Assembly: GCA_002803225.1 (NCBI GenBank)
Contig: NXFV01001092.1
Span: 1 to 62,327 of the forward strand
Direction of reading: 5' to 3'
Origin: Gamarada debralockiae
Taxonomy: Eukaryota > Ascomycota > Leotiomycetes > Helotiales > Hyphodiscaceae
DNA length: 62,327 bases
In this document: positions 23,660 through 37,352 of the stretch, piece by piece
How the letters are laid out: each line of letters begins with the position of its first letter
Numbering within the stretch: position 1 is the first letter of the stretch
Program-made: the position numbers and the translations under genes
The notes under the pieces: model-generated
Database searches by the model: none
Told to the model about the DNA's origin: nothing
The model's input: only the letters and a program-made list of their open reading frames with translations

Positions 23660-26600
23660 TCAGAATCCTGCGTAACCAGTGGATTGCGGGGCGAATCCGT
23701 TGGTTTGAGGGAAGGGAGCGGGAGATTGTCGTCCACCAGGGCCAGCGGTAATCATGAGCCGAGATCCTCCGAGGATGGGTGCGTTGCTCTCCTCTTTCTC
23801 CTGCGACTTTTCCCGAGACTTGCGCTCCTCGTTGTCCTTCTTCAAAGTCTCAATCGTGGAGCTTGCTTGCGCTAAGTAGTTGATCATGAATGGCATCGTG
23901 AAATCCGTAAGACCGTTGCGCCATGAGATCTCCATGACCACGTGGATGGGAATCAAATCGTAGCAAGCATACAACATGCCAACATAGCATTCGCGGCTGC
24001 CAATATCGACGAACTGTTTAAATGTTAGTAAAGAGAATGGATAATGAATACTGTAAAGCTTACATATCTAAGCAACTCCTCGACAACGTCTGGCTTGCCA
24101 GAGATAGCTGCAGTCTCGATGGCATCCTTGAACAACTTGTCCTGCTTTGACAATGCAATCGACTTCTCCCAGCGCTTGTTCTTTCGGTAAATGTTGGCAG
24201 CGATCTGGCGGAAGAAAACAAGCTCGTGTCGCTCCAATCGTTGAGCCAATTCGACAGGATCATAATTGTCGTAGTTCTCGACGGAGTCACGCAGAGTCTT
24301 GTAGTCCTCCTCCTCGATCAAGAGATCGTTGATGGCACTGTTGACAGTCTTCTTATTCTGTGACTGAACATTGAGAAGGAAGGGCTTGATAAGAGGAATG
24401 TTGTCAGATTTCTCGAACATCTTGACAACACGGTTGACATCGATTCTCGGTGTCAAAGCTTGGAGAAGGTCGGTGAGAAGAGATGGCTGCTCCTGGAGGT
24501 AGAAGTTGAGCGCACGGTAGTAGATTTCCAAGTTGGCAACCTTGACGATGATGTCCTTGAATGAGTGGTGCTCCCACGAATCGGCGGCACGCTCCATCAT
24601 GGCCAGAGCAGCATTGTCCCACTCATCATAGTGGCAGTACAAGAAGACCAATTCGGGCCAGAGATGAGCATCCTCGCAGGCACGGATCATCTTTGGGATG
24701 TTGATACGGCTCCAGAAAAGCTTGAGGTGCTCCATGACACGATCTGGGTGGTACTTGGACAAAGCGATACCAAGCTCAGTGAACATACCCATGTGAGCAC
24801 GTTCAAGACCAAGACCTTGCTCGAGAACAGCAATAAGCTCGTCGAAGTAACCATTACGCTCATATTGCTTGACAAGGTCTTGCAATTCCTCAGCATCGAC
24901 AATCAAGTTCAAGCCACAGATTTGAGCAAGACGGAATTCCTTCTTCTCAACACATGCAGCGTTGACTTGTTTCCAGACCTTGATGTTGTTTGCCTTTCGA
25001 GCACATTCCACAGCAGCTTGATAATCCTCGAGGTGAACTAGGGTAGTTGCAAGCTTGGCCCAGTTGGAGATGCTGGTGAAGAAGATCTTCGCAGCTTGGT
25101 GGTATCCCTCAGCGTAAGCCTTGTCACCCGACTCCTCAATATCAGCGACATTGGTACCTCGAAGGAAGTCCTCCAATTCGCCAAGCTGATCAGTGCGAGC
25201 ATAGGCGAATGCAAGAGCAGTATCGATCGCAGGCTCTCGGAGAGTCTTGCGGGCCATTCGAAGGAACTTGATCAAGTCTTCATCCTTACCAGCGTGTGTA
25301 GCGATCTCGATGACTTCGTTGTAGTTGCTAGGATCCTCAGCACGGATGTATGATGCAATACCATCGCTGACACGGAGACCGTCCAATTGAGCCTTAGCGA
25401 CTCTGCTCCAAACCTCCGGAAGCTCGACTCGCTCGGCATACTCTTGTGCACGGTCAATGCTGACAACATGCTCCACAAGAACATTAGCAGCGCTCTTGTG
25501 GTCGTTGATCTTCTTGTAAACCTCGAAGGCTTCCTCGTACAAACCAACGTCAATACAGATGCCGGCAATATCAGGAGCATTGTAGGCATCGAGTCTATGG
25601 ATGTAGTCCATGACACGACCCTTGTCAGCCTTGGTGGCGGTGAGAATGAGAAGATTTTGAAGGTTCTCATTGTCGCTGAACGGTGAGGGCTCCAGAACGA
25701 TTTTCTCAAGCAATTCGATCAACTCCGCAGGTAAGTCAGCTGCGAGGAAAGATTGAACTGCGACAGAGACCTTGTCTGGCTCGGTTGATTCTGGGACGGC
25801 GGTGGATACGACCTGGTCGATGACGGAGCGGCGGTGCATGTTATTTTGGCTGAGGACGAATGACCACAACTCGGTATCAGCTCTCTCAAGGAGGTAACGA
25901 GCTTGAGCCTTGAACATAGAGTTCTCGTTGGTAATGTTGACGAGCTCGAGGTCATTCCCGCCCTTTCTATAAGCAATATATGCAAGGTTGGGATCACGCT
26001 TCTCGCAGTATTTGCCGACAGTCAATGGATCATATTGGTCATTTTCCTTGAGAAATTTCTCTGGGTTATTGTTGCTGTCAATGTAAATCTTCGCGAGAGC
26101 ATTGTAAACAGCCTGTTGCTGATTGCCTGCTGCCAAGGTCGCCTCAAGGAACGGCAACAAGAGCTTCAATCGGTTTCTCGACTCAACCTCACCAACAAGC
26201 TCGTCAATCGGAATGGAAGCTGGGTTGACGGTTTGAAGGAGGCTCTTGATGATTGACTCGTCGCAGTCAACATCAAGTAAGCCACCTACGACAGCTGGAG
26301 TTCGGGCCGGATTGACACGCTGGACGTAGACCTCGATTGACTTGAAGTGTTGGTTCTGGTAGAGGTAGAGGACCAAGTCGTGAATCATGTTGAATCGATC
26401 GCAAACAATGATCAACGGTAATTGTTCGGTCAATTTGGCCTCCTTCAAGAAGTTCTTAACCTTTTCGGGACTGTAGTGGTTACTGTCTCGGCAGATACGT
26501 TCAACTTCTGTGAATTGACCCATCTTGGTCGCAGCCTCGATGTACTTGAAGTTGACATCCTGGTCTTCACTAAGGTTGACGATGCTTCCAAGGTAGTAAA

Positions 26601-29167
26601 AAAGACCCTCAGCAGTCTTGTACTTCTCGAACAGATCAATCAGTCTGGTGGGACCAAGCAAATCAGAATACTTAGTGGCGATTTGTACAACGGCACCGAG
26701 ATTCTGGCGAATGTTGGATCTCAACATGGCATCGAGGCAGTCCAAAGATTGCTCTAGAGACAAGCGGCCAAAGAAGTTGGTGAGCCAGTCTTGGCTGAAA
26801 TTAGGAGTGGCGACAATGTTGACAATCACACGCTTAACGGCTTCCGGATCATCATAGTGCTCCAACGCTCGTTGTGAGAGACCGGCTTGCTCACACAATT
26901 GTGCAATGCGTGCTCTATCATAATGTGAGAACATATCATTGCCGAGAATGGCGTCAGCAACTTGAGGAGCGTTCATGAGGTTCATCTCGAGAAGACGAGT
27001 CTGCAAGTGACCTTGTTCTGGCTTGTTGTCCTTCAGAGCGTCAAGAAGGAATGCAGTAGCCGCTTGAACCATGCCTTGGGATTGGAAAACATCAACAACA
27101 CGCTCGATATCAACCAGTGAGCCACCCTCGTGGTTTGCAAGCTGGGTCGCAAACTCAGCACCCTTCTCAGGATTGATACGGACAACTGCAAGATCTCGGA
27201 GTCAGTATTGCCTACCAAGGTAGAATTTGGGGTTATGACAATGTCTCATGAGTTGTCTACTCCCAAGACAGGTCTAGAGAGTTAAATACTCATGAGACAG
27301 CTGAAGTAGGAAAAGATGCTCCGAGAATTAGAGGTACATACTGTTTTGGAGGAGTTGAACGTAGTCTGGTTGATAGCCAACTTGTGAGGCGTACGGCAAG
27401 ATCTTGTCGAATTGGCCGGTCTCCGCGAAGGCAGCAACAACCTTTCCGGGAACATTTGCGCGCAGGTAGATGCTAAGGGCGAGGTTAAGATCGTGTGGTC
27501 GAACGATATCACCCAACTCCTCAGAGCAGTCAAGCTTATTCTCCTTCATCCACTTCTCAAGAAGATGCTTTCGGTTCTGAGCAAGAACAGGTCGAACAAG
27601 CTCGAGGGTTTCGTGCTTGTTGAGAGTTCCCTTATCAAGAAGCATCCCAAAGTATTGAAGAATGACAGACAATTGTCCTGGTTGTGCGGGTACAGCCTTA
27701 AATCGCTCGATGGTTTGGGGAGTTCGGAGAAAGCCTCGAGGCGAGTTGGCTGCAATCTTCGCAGCTTCGTTGTAGTTGCCTGCATTCAACAATTGTTCGA
27801 ATTGATTGGCGTACAAGTTGTCTGCTCCAGGTAGTCCGGCTCTCGAAGCAAGCTTGACTGCCAAGCCAGAGTTGGCGGGGTTCTGAAGAAGATACGGAAT
27901 AACGGTGGTCTCATCAACAGCAACAGACAGCACTTGCCCCTTTCGGTTTACTCCAACGATACCCGCAGACTCCGAATCGGGAGCAGTGATGAATATGGTT
28001 TCGCTCGAAATGCGGTTCATGAAAATGCAGGTACCGCTCTCCAGGTCGTACAAGTGGATGAAACCGTATTTTGTGACGAGGTAGATGATGCTGTATTTCT
28101 GCGAGACTTGCATCGCGACCGGGAAATCGTTGACTGCTTCTTGGGGGAAGTAGACATCCACTGCCTTCTTGGCGAATACTGGGTTGGAAGCCTGGTGGTC
28201 AACCTCGACAATGTGGAGCTTTGCGCCGGTGGCGGTGCGGACTGCAAAAGTGAACACTTTGGTATCTGATGGAGCACCTTCTAATCTTAATGTGCCAAAC
28301 GCAGCAGCGTGTCCCTCGATAGCTTGGCTGATACCACGGTCACGCGAGTATAGCTGCATAGCACCAACTACTCGTCCTTGCTGTTGTGTAATACCAACCA
28401 CTACCATCCATTTGCCATCGTCGCTAACGCGGTAGTTGATGATTTGGCATCCCTAAGAAGAATGTTAGAGAATATGCTGGTGCCTGTCTATTTGCTTCAA
28501 CATACATTGAGGTTTTGATTTCTCTTGAAGACTTCAACTGGAGCAACCTGGCTTGGATCAAAGACATCCCAGTGGTAAACTGTGGTCTCTGTAACTAAAC
28601 CCAAGGTTGTCTCGCTGAACCACTTCCAGAACACAACATCCTCATTCATTGTTGCCGACTTCAGCTTCGCCTTCTGGCCCAGGTCGAATATTTGGAGTGT
28701 TCGTGATTGTGCCTTCAACGCGATAACTTGCTTTGTCCAGTGCATAATGGCACTATCCGCCTTAATGGGTCGTCTGATGACATTATTGTTGTTCTTGAGG
28801 TCGATGATTATGACTTCGGGGGAGGCGGCTTCATCCTTCTTTTCACGAATGCAGATGAAGGAGTCGGATTCGAGGGTCTAGATATCGTCAGCATCGCCGT
28901 TGCACAGTTTCGGTTAATCAAAGTCTTACACATGAGTTGAATCCAATTGATGTGGGCTGCAACGATTGATGTCAGTCAGTATGGGGTCAAAGGGGGTTGC
29001 CCGGCCAGAGTGAACAGATTCTGGAGCTCGCGGAACCTACATTAACACCAGCGCTGGTCAACTAAAGCTATCTGTCAGTTCTATCCCACAAAGATTGATC
29101 GCTCCGAGTTGGTAGAGATGTTGATGCATACCTGGAGCAGCTCAGTAAATTTAATAGGGAGAGCCAT
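23660..29167 (-). CDS. CHC1: Clathrin heavy chain
   Basis: Forms the triskelion legs of clathrin coats at the Golgi, endosomes and plasma membrane. Seven exons on the minus strand: 29167-29132, 29061-29041, 28956-28930, 28877-28506, 28452-27342, 27185-24064 and 24013-23660; 1680 residues, as usual. The N-terminal beta-propeller starts [41 protein letters not shown] (commas are splice junctions). The leg is a long array of alpha-helical CHCR repeats, followed by the trimerisation region ([28 protein letters not shown]) and a Gly/Pro/Gln-rich tail ending in GYAGF. The first three exons are just 36, 21 and 27 nt. Intron 5 is 156 nt against about 50-85 for the others. Confidence 0.98.
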
Positions 29168-30329
29168 GTTGACGGACTCTTTTTTGCGCTGGGGGCGCCC
29201 TTCTCCCAGAACCGTGCTCAAATCAGCAAATTAGAACAGGAATGAATAGGTTTAAGGAGTGTGTTGATCGCTAGTACTCCCCGTAGAAAAAGGGAATTCG
29301 TGGAGATGTTTGTGGGTGAGGTTGTTGATTGAGTAGGAAGTTGCTGCCAGGTCGCCTCGCGCCCAAACAGCTGAATGGGTCCAAATCTTCAATGACGCTA
29401 ACTCGATTGACTCTAGCGCGCGGTCTGAGTAAACTACGTGTCAGAAGGGCAAAATAGATGCAGGCAACAACTTTATTCAGACAATCTGGATCACTAAGGA
29501 TAGTGAATATCAGAATCGTGAATATTCACCTGTTAAATCTCTTTGGGGGAGTACCTTCAAGGCCTCCAAGATCCAGCCCTGCCCGGATACGTGTACCCCT
29601 ATTTCCTCAAGTGAAGCAGCCACAAGCGAAGTCAAGAACCAAGATGCAGGAGAGGATGCAAATGACTTGGGGAAATTTCCTATCAAACAACGCGTGCTAT
29701 TCACATTCTGTTGCTCTTTAATATATACCAACCCTGAAAAGTACTCAAGATGGCTAAGTTATCCTCTATCTCCCATTGCCATTACCCACTGAATGCTCCC
29801 GTATGAACGTGGCCTTGGTAGATGCCCTCCAGCCGAGACTACAGATACAATACGGATCCATATTCGGTTGATTAAGGATGTTCTTCATTTGCCAGACTGT
29901 AAGCCCTTGCCTAAAGTACCCAAAAGTACAAGCCACATGCTTTACGACACGGTTCGTTATGGTGAGAAACAGTCAGCACTTAATATCGACGACGATACTT
30001 CATCACCTCTATTGCTAAATTCAAAATGTTTGAAGTTTTTAAAGCAATCTTCACTCAATGACCACAAGATCAAGTGCGTTGGGAATAAAATTTATTCCGA
30101 GCGGTTCAGTGTAACCGTCACCCAACACTTAAGTGGCGTAGTTCGTCCTGCCCAATCCATCTATCGACATCCTCAAGTCTAACCTCCCATATCCCATATT
30201 ATACAAAGAGAAGTGTGCTGTCGACCTCACTTGGTCTGTCTATGCGTATTAAAACTAGTAAATGCTTCCGAGAACGCCAGGGTATATGAAACATCCTCCA
30301 CAATGTCAAAAACAACAGAGAATCCAAGC
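29168..30329. other. Clathrin promoter region
   Basis: Between the clathrin start and the MFS stop (both minus strand). A 129-residue plus-strand frame at 29793-30182 has no recognisable similarity and is not called. Confidence 0.55.
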
Positions 30330-32314
30330 TTATGCGGCGCCCATCTCAATCTTCTTCCCCTTAACACTCTTCCACTCGATGGAGAGAGACCCAATAATCG
30401 TCAAAGCAGCCATAATGGCGGCTACCAGGAATGACTGAATCAGGGCATTGTTGTACGCCAATGTGACGCCAGGGAGTTGCGCTTTGTCAATGGAATGTTG
30501 AATCGAGGTCGCACCGGTGCTAAGCACAATTTTGGGATCGATGCTAGGTGCGTATTTTGCGAGATCTTGGACGAGCTTGTTGGTGAAGATGTTTTCGCCG
30601 ATGGACACGAAGAGCGCGCCGCCCAGAGTCTGAAGGAAGATGATGACTGATGTGCCAATCGGAACTTGGGAGATATCGAGAACAGTCTGAACGGCGATCA
30701 AGGGTTGTTGCATGCCCAGACCGATTCCAATCCCTGCAATGGCCTGATAGCCAATCCACGCGGAGTGATTTGTCTCTGGGGTGAAGGTGTACATCAAGCC
30801 CACACCAATGGCCATGAGAATCGAGGATCCTATCATGAGAGGTGCGTCTTGAACAGTCAGCTTGTAGTCAATCACGGAATGCAGTTAGGATACTCACAGT
30901 AACCAACAAGAGTAACGCCAATCCCAGACATAATCGAAACCAAGACCAGCGTCAGAACCATAGGCAAATTCATAATACCAGATTTAACGGCGGAAGCACC
31001 CTTAACAGCCTGGAACCAAATGGGCAAGAAATAGATCAACAGAAGGAAAAACGATCCGAGGGTAAAGGAAAACCATGAGGCCGCAGCCATGCTTCTCTTT
31101 TTCATAATCGATGGTGGAACCGTTGCTGAATCCTGCTTCCAGAACTGGACAGCAATAAAGCAAGCGATCAAGATACCGAAAACGACGAAGAGAGCAATTA
31201 TACGACCGCTACCCCATGGGTACTTAGTTCCTCCCCACTGAAGCGCCAAGAGCAAGCAAATGATTGCGGGAATGAACGCAGACGTTCCCCACAAATCGAA
31301 CTCCTTGACGCGTTCTTTCCATCCGAGAGACGCTACTGCTTGTCTCTGAGGGGCAGTAAAGAAGATTGCGATCACAACCATGGTGATGGCGCCAATTGGG
31401 AGGTTGATGAAAAAGCACCATCTCCAGGTTGCTACAGGCAGGTTAGTTGAGTCTTCTTCTCTGTCTTTCGCTTTGACTAACCTTTATCGGTAAAAACACC
31501 ACCCAAAAGAGGACCGGCGACACTAGCAATTCCGTACATTGCACCGATGAAGCCAGTGTACATTGGGCGTTTGACAAGCGGTACACTGTATGCGACAATA
31601 ATGAGAGCGCCAGAAAAGATACCAGCACTACCAACACCAGCAACAGCTCTGCCAATAATCAGAGCAATAGAGTTTGGCGCAACGCCGCAAATAAGACTTC
31701 CCAATTCGAAGATCCCGATAGCGATGAGGTAGACCCATTTGATCGAGAAGAAAGTATAGAATTTGCCGAAGAGCAGTTGGAACGAAGCTGTAGTGAGCAA
31801 ATATGCAGAGCCATACCATCCCACATCTGGCAAACTGTGAAATTGATCTGTGATTTTTGGGATGGCAGTTGCAATCTACAAGACATTGAGTTAGCGCATT
31901 GTTATTATCACTATTGAGATGAAGCTATTGCTTTGCCATGAGACGAGAGCTTTGCTCCAAGTGGAGTGAGTTCTTCGGAGGATCACTTACAATAGTGTTA
32001 TCTAGCGCCATAAGGAAGACAGAGAGGCAAAGCGCCAAAGAGATCAAGTTCAATGTGACGCCAGTTGGGTATTCAACACCCTCTCCACTTGTCATAATCT
32101 TTGTCAATTCAGCCTGAGCTTCCTTGGCAGACAAGACTTTCTTCATTTCAGGAGCATCCTCAGCTTTAACAGAAGGCGCCGGCGTTGGTGATCTTGTTGC
32201 CTCTCTTGTTGACTGTTCAGCCTCGGGGGCCTTTTCGTTGAGGCTAACCGCAGGACTTGAGAGACTGGAAGAGGTAGACTCTTCCATTGCGGAGGTTGGC
32301 TTGTCGTCGGTCAT
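30330..32314 (-). CDS. MFS multidrug exporter, DHA2 (14-TM) type
   Basis: Predicted proton-coupled exporter of the plasma membrane. Exons on the minus strand: 32314-31991, 31875-31482, 31431-30898 and 30847-30330; 589 residues. Residues 1-85 are a hydrophilic Ser/Glu/Pro-rich cytosolic tail; fourteen hydrophobic segments follow. Family motifs: [14 protein letters not shown] (motif D1, across intron 1), [40 protein letters not shown] (motif C, across intron 2) and [17 protein letters not shown] in the second half. Closest remembered relatives are fungal DHA14-like efflux pumps for toxins and fungicides; the substrate cannot be inferred, and no biosynthetic genes flank it. Introns are 115, 50 and 50 nt. 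Confidence 0.93.
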
Positions 32315-33521
32315 GGTAGAATCGTCTTCGAGTTATTGACTTTGAGTTTCGCCTGAAGGAAAAGAGGATACCATGGGCTAGACTTTATGTTTATGAGTGG
32401 ACCGCCGCGTCGGCGTTCGCATGCCCTTGCAATTTATGGCTGCAAGCTCAAGCGCCACTCGGAGATGGATACAAGACGGCTCCGCAGCCTAAAACAAGGG
32501 CCCTGATTTGCCAGGAACGAATATGACAAGGGTATTGTGGACCTTCTTGAATCTTATGCTTGTGGGGCGCTTCGAGATTCAGGTTTGGGGTGGTCGCAGA
32601 CTGAAAAGGAGGTCGATATTCAATGTTGGGAATTTCGATTATGTAGTTCGCTTTTGATTTTATATAGTTTGACCTGAAAATTTTTTCCGAAACAAACATT
32701 TCAGTGTGCCTAAAATCAACTTCATCATTCATCACAATTTCTATCGCTAGTATCTCCTTTTTCTGTGCATCGGCGTATTTCTGATCCGCTGTGGTTCAAA
32801 TATTATGGAAAAGAAAAGTTTCTCGCTTCCACCTCGCAAGATAAAGACTCCGATTGGATAAGGGGACGATAGTCGGACTTTTCACTTCGAATATGTCCGT
32901 AAATTGACCACTCTGCGCCGCTGAGGACTCGGCGTTCAGGCTCTTACTATTTCCCAAAGCCGAATTCTATGCAAGAAGCCACGTTTGATGACTCTTATTG
33001 CGATAAAGAGAGACCGAATAGGGGAGGTAAATTATCGTGGGTCCTCTCCTGTGACTGCTCAGCCTGAAAAATCCGTGGCTTCAGTTCAGGCTGAAGTAAC
33101 CCCATGTTCAATACGACTCTTCAGCTGTCGTCACAGAAGGAAAAGTTTCCGAGTTATTTCGTAGAATTTAAATATGACATCGTCTGTCTCTTTTGCCCGC
33201 ACAATTATTCTGGCTGCTTACTTGTTTTCGTAGCCTATTTAGGGTCATGCGGTGAAAGGCTGTTTTGAGTCACTTGACGGATATAGGCACGAGGCTGCGA
33301 GGCTGTGACCCGGATAATTTCCTTATGGGATCGAATGACTTGATATCACCACGTTACACGGAAAATAGGCTATTACAAATCTCTGGAGTTGCTTTAATGT
33401 TCATCAATTATCGAGCTAACTTTTTGGCCCAATCTATCAACTCCACCAGGAGAGTATGCACCAGTACCAACATTGAAATGTAAGACCGCCAAATACAGAG
33501 ATAAGTTGCACCACCAAGTCC
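32315..33521. other. MFS exporter promoter region
   Basis: Between the MFS start and the eIF2-gamma stop (both minus strand). GC-rich CCGCCGCGTCGGCG lies about 90 bases upstream of the MFS start. No coding frame supported. Confidence 0.5.
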
Positions 33522-35129
33522 TTAAGAAGTACTTGGATCAAGAGTAACACCAGCTGCAATGGTAGCCCATCCTATCAGACGCCAATGCTTCTCAATACGT
33601 CTGCTCAACGCAACCTTCTCTCCAACATTCGTGCAAGCCGGACTTGTCAACACCAACTTCGCAGCATCCTGTTTCACAGCTACAACCTTCGCGCCCGTAG
33701 CTGTTGAACCAATGTTCACCATGAGAACCTCGTTCTTCGACAGCTTAGCAACCTTGGCTTGCTTTCCATCCGCAGTCTTGACACCCAAAAGTCTTCGCAA
33801 CAGATAGTAGTTGACTTCGATTTCGATGTAGATCTCCGGCAGACGACCTTTCAGACCAAGCACGAAACCAACCAGGCGATCAGCACGGCAAAGCGTGGGA
33901 TCGATGCGGGTTCCCACGCCGATGAGTCCACCGGGCACAGCATACTTCAAATCATTGTTCTCTGAGTTCAAAGTGACGATTCTGCTGAAAATTGGTGTGC
34001 ACTTAATCGCGCCCTTCTCATCTCTGGTGACGATACCAGGTCGGATTTCGATCTCATCTCCAATCTTCAGTACACCGTGCAAGATGGAACCACCAGCAAC
34101 GCCTCCCTTCAGGTCATCGATCTCCGCACCGGGTTTGTTAACATCGAAGGATCGGATAACGATCATCTGGGGATCCATAGAGAAGTCCCGGGGTGGGACG
34201 GGAATGGTGTTGACAATCGCCTCGTTGATAGCATCGATATTGAACTTCAGTTGAGCGGAGATTGGGATAATTGGTGCTCCTCCTGCAACAGTTCCTCGAA
34301 TAAACTTCAATATTGACTGGTAGTGTTGGTTTGCGCCCTCTTCCCGCATCAAATCGACCTTGTTCTGCAGAATAATTATTTTATCAAGCTTCATAATTTC
34401 TATGGCAGCAAGATGTTCGGAGGTTTGAGGTTGTGGGCAGGTTTCGTTTCCTGCAATGAGCAGGAGAGCGGCGTCCATGACTGCTGCACCCGACAACATA
34501 GTGCTCATGAGAATATCGTGACCGGGGCAATCGACGAAGCTTGCACATGTTAGTTTCTGTTCAGCCCCAAAGATCACTACAACTTACGAAACATGTCTGA
34601 GCAATCGGTATGTACCACTGCATCCTTCACGTTCACAAGGCGGGTCAACCTCCTTCTCACTCTTGTAACTCCTAAAGCATCCTGGTCTTGGGCACTCCTC
34701 ATTGTCACACTTGTAGATCTTAGCATTGGCATAACCAAGCTTAATCGTAATATTCCGCTCCAACTCGTTCTTAAACCGAACTGTCTGTACACCCGATATC
34801 GCCTTCACAACAGTTGACTTTCCGTGCGCCACATGTCCGATAGTGCCAATATTGATCGTTGCTTGTCTAGCAATAATCTCTGGTGTGAGAGGTGTCAAGT
34901 CCTTAACAATCAAGTCTTTAGGCTCTGTCTGGGGTGGGAGGATGGGGCGGACGACGGCTGGGACAGGCTCTTTGTTTGTTGACTTCTTCAAAGCTGATTT
35001 GACTGGCTTCTCGTCAATCTCTGGGACATTGTCGTCGAAGTCGTTCTGTGCATCAAGAGCTGGGGATCCAGGTTCAGAGCCGGAGTCAGACTCCAGGTCA
35101 TTTCCGTATCTATCGCCGTTTGCCGCCAT
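33522..35129 (-). CDS. GCD11: Translation initiation factor eIF2 subunit gamma
   Basis: GTPase subunit of eIF2 that carries initiator Met-tRNA to the 40S ribosome. Exons 35129-34588 and 34539-33522 on the minus strand; 519 residues. Motifs: G1 GHVAHGKST at 99-107, G3 DCPGH at 184-188 next to the splice junction, G4 NKVDLM and G5 SAQ. A zinc ribbon sits between G1 and G3 (cysteines near 141, 146, 151, 165 and 170). Domains II and III show [26 protein letters not shown] and [14 protein letters not shown]. Residues 1-75 are an acidic/Ser-rich fungal extension. I start at the ATG giving [10 protein letters not shown]; the frame stays open upstream but has no ATG. Confidence 0.98.
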
Positions 35130-35560
35130 GCTGGGTGGTTGTGCGCGGGGGATGGTTTTATGATCGAACGTGGCGGGGTAGTTTGTGGGATTCTCGTGTG
35201 TGCAGTTGTCGCTCACTTTTGTATTTCGGTCGCAGGGTTTGGCGGATTCAATGGTATCTTCGCTGGAGGTCGTTTGATTCTTCAAAATCTCGTGTGTGTG
35301 GTGAATTTGATATGAAGAACAAATTTCAAAAATATCTCCAAGTCATATTTCAAGGTCGTGGGTGAGTCAAAAAGTTCGCTAGCCTTAAAACGCAAAAACT
35401 TTCGGCCACCGTAGTGGGATTGGACCTTGGACTATCTCCTTCACACCACTCAACACGGCGACATTTACCTGAAAGCTTGGTGAGAGGCGCCTCTTTCAAC
35501 AGCAAAAGGCTCTCTTCCCTGAAATCAGATTAAAAGGAACCGCACTTACAATTTCAAGCA
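35130..35560. promoter_or_regulatory. Divergent promoter, eIF2-gamma / DUF1640 protein
   Basis: 431 bases between the two start codons, transcribed outward on both sides. Both promoters must lie here; no defined site was assigned. Confidence 0.55.
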
Positions 35561-36461
35561 ATGGCCAACGCAGGACTCCTCAACACGACGCAAATACTCC
35601 CTCGATTTTTACTTCCCCGATTGAGCTGGCAAGCAGCTCCAGTGCAGCGACAAGCCATCCGGGCATTGAGTACCTACTCCCTTGCAAGCTCCTCTCAACC
35701 TACAGAATATACAAACAGCAATTCCCCCATTCGCACAAGACAGGATGTTGCCCCTCGCTCAAAAACCAGCATCCTTCAAAAGCCCTCCCATCACCGAACT
35801 TTCCATGCAACAGCACGCCAATCTCGAGACCACCACTTTGATACCCTGAAATTCGTTCAACGATTGCAAGAAGAGGGGTTCACAGAAGCGCAGGCAGTGG
35901 CTATGATGAAAGTCCTGAGTGATGTTATTGAAGAAAGGTGTCTCTACCCCTCCTCCTTCCTGCACCAACACTGACTCTCCCGAGCATCCAAAACCTAACC
36001 CGAACTATGGTCCTCCGCGAAGACCAGGCGAAGGCAACATATACCCAGAAAGTAGACTTCGCCAAGCTACGCTCGGAGCTTCTCTCCGCTGATTCGACCG
36101 AGTCATCTACAACACGAGCATCTTATGAGCGTCTAACAAACGACCTTGCGAAATTGAACAGCAGATTGAGAGATGAAGTTAGCAGGACGCAGGCCTCTGT
36201 GAGGTTGGATTTGAACTTAGAGAAGGGCAGGATTAGGGAGGAGGCCAATGTGCAGGAGTTGAAGATTAAGGAGACGGAAACCAAGATTGAGCAAGAGGTT
36301 GCGGGTCTTAGAGAGAAATTGGAAGGTGTTAAGTTCCAGACTTTGCAATGGCTTATGGGCGTTTGTACTGGTAAGTTCCCCGAGATTGAGGTCCTGCGGC
36401 TTTGCTAATTAGAATAGGTACCGCTGCTTTGATTCTTGGTGCTTGGAGATTGTTGATGTAG
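35561..36461 (+). CDS. Mitochondrial DUF1640 coiled-coil protein (Fmp32/MCUR1-like)
   Basis: Exons 35561-35937, 35985-36370 and 36418-36461 encode 268 residues. The first 90 residues are Arg/Ser-rich with few acids and include RTFHATARQS, a typical mitochondrial presequence. The DUF1640 core follows: FDTLKFVQRLQEEGFTEAQA, then a long coiled coil (about 130-235) rich in Glu, Lys, Arg and Leu, ending in LQWLMGVCTGTAALILGAWRLLM, one membrane helix at the extreme C-terminus. Yeast Fmp32 and animal MCUR1/CCDC90 share this plan and are inner-membrane proteins linked to respiratory-complex assembly or calcium uptake; the role here is inferred from the family. Introns are 47 nt each. Confidence 0.92.
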
Positions 36462-37352
36462 ACATGTTACTGAGAGCAGGGCTTTCAAATTTCTAGACCA
36501 ATGCAACCATATATCCAAACTGATGATATCACCTTCTTTAGCTACATCATGACTCGAGTTAGCCGTGCCGATACATCAAAATGCAGAAAGATGGGTCTTC
36601 AGCATCATTGAAGCTCCATTTATGATTCGAGAGGCTGCTAAATGAGTCAAAAGGTCTCAGTGAGAAAGAGACTTTACAGTTATTGGCACGCATTCACATT
36701 CAGAAGATCAGTCCTGGAATCGAGAAGAAAATTGCTTTTATTGTGAATTTCTCTGCTTCCTAGCTTGTAAGCTGTAATGATCCCTCCGCAGGATTCTCAA
36801 AACTGTCATCTCATTTGCAGGAAATGCAAACGAGGAAGTATGTACATGGCTGCCTGCTCATGTCAAGGTCGACTCCCACCATCGTGCACGCCAAAGGAAA
36901 GGAAATGAAAAAGTACATAAAGATATTGTGAGACCCCGCCATTGGTCATCGAAAGCTTGGGTTCTCGAGACATGCCAACCAAGCAGCCAAGGACACATGT
37001 TACCCACCCTCAGAGTTCGATACGATTCTCTGGCAAGTAATCAGTCGCGGAGGTCTCAATCAAAAGATTCTGGTTCTCTCGACGTGCTCGAGCGATTCGA
37101 AGAGGTAATAGCATCGCCGCATTCCCAGTCGGATGAAGCGTTGGGTACGATGTAGATTTTTGCGGCAAACGCTCCCAGACATGCCACGGAAGGCGATCCA
37201 GAGCTGAAGAAATATTCGTTGGTTGAAATGGTTTGAGCCTTTGCTTGCCAATAGAAAAGCTCAGATATCCGCCCAGATCGGACGATTTGAACAAGTCTTT
37301 GGTATCCAAAGAATTTGTCTACCTGCTCCTGCACCATGCTCTCCAAACGTAA
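36462..37352. other. Convergent 3' intergenic region
   Basis: Tail-to-tail spacer between the DUF1640 gene (+) and the CUE-BTB gene (-). Overlapping frames at 37010-37346 are unrecognised. No RNA gene seen. Confidence 0.55.

Noticed and set aside
29793..30182. 129-codon plus-strand frame between clathrin and MFS genes
   Set aside because: No similarity to known proteins, no supporting splice pattern; treated as chance.
35130..35285. 52-residue N-terminal extension of eIF2-gamma
   Set aside because: The open frame continues upstream but begins at TTG with no ATG; the ATG at 35129 matches fungal starts.
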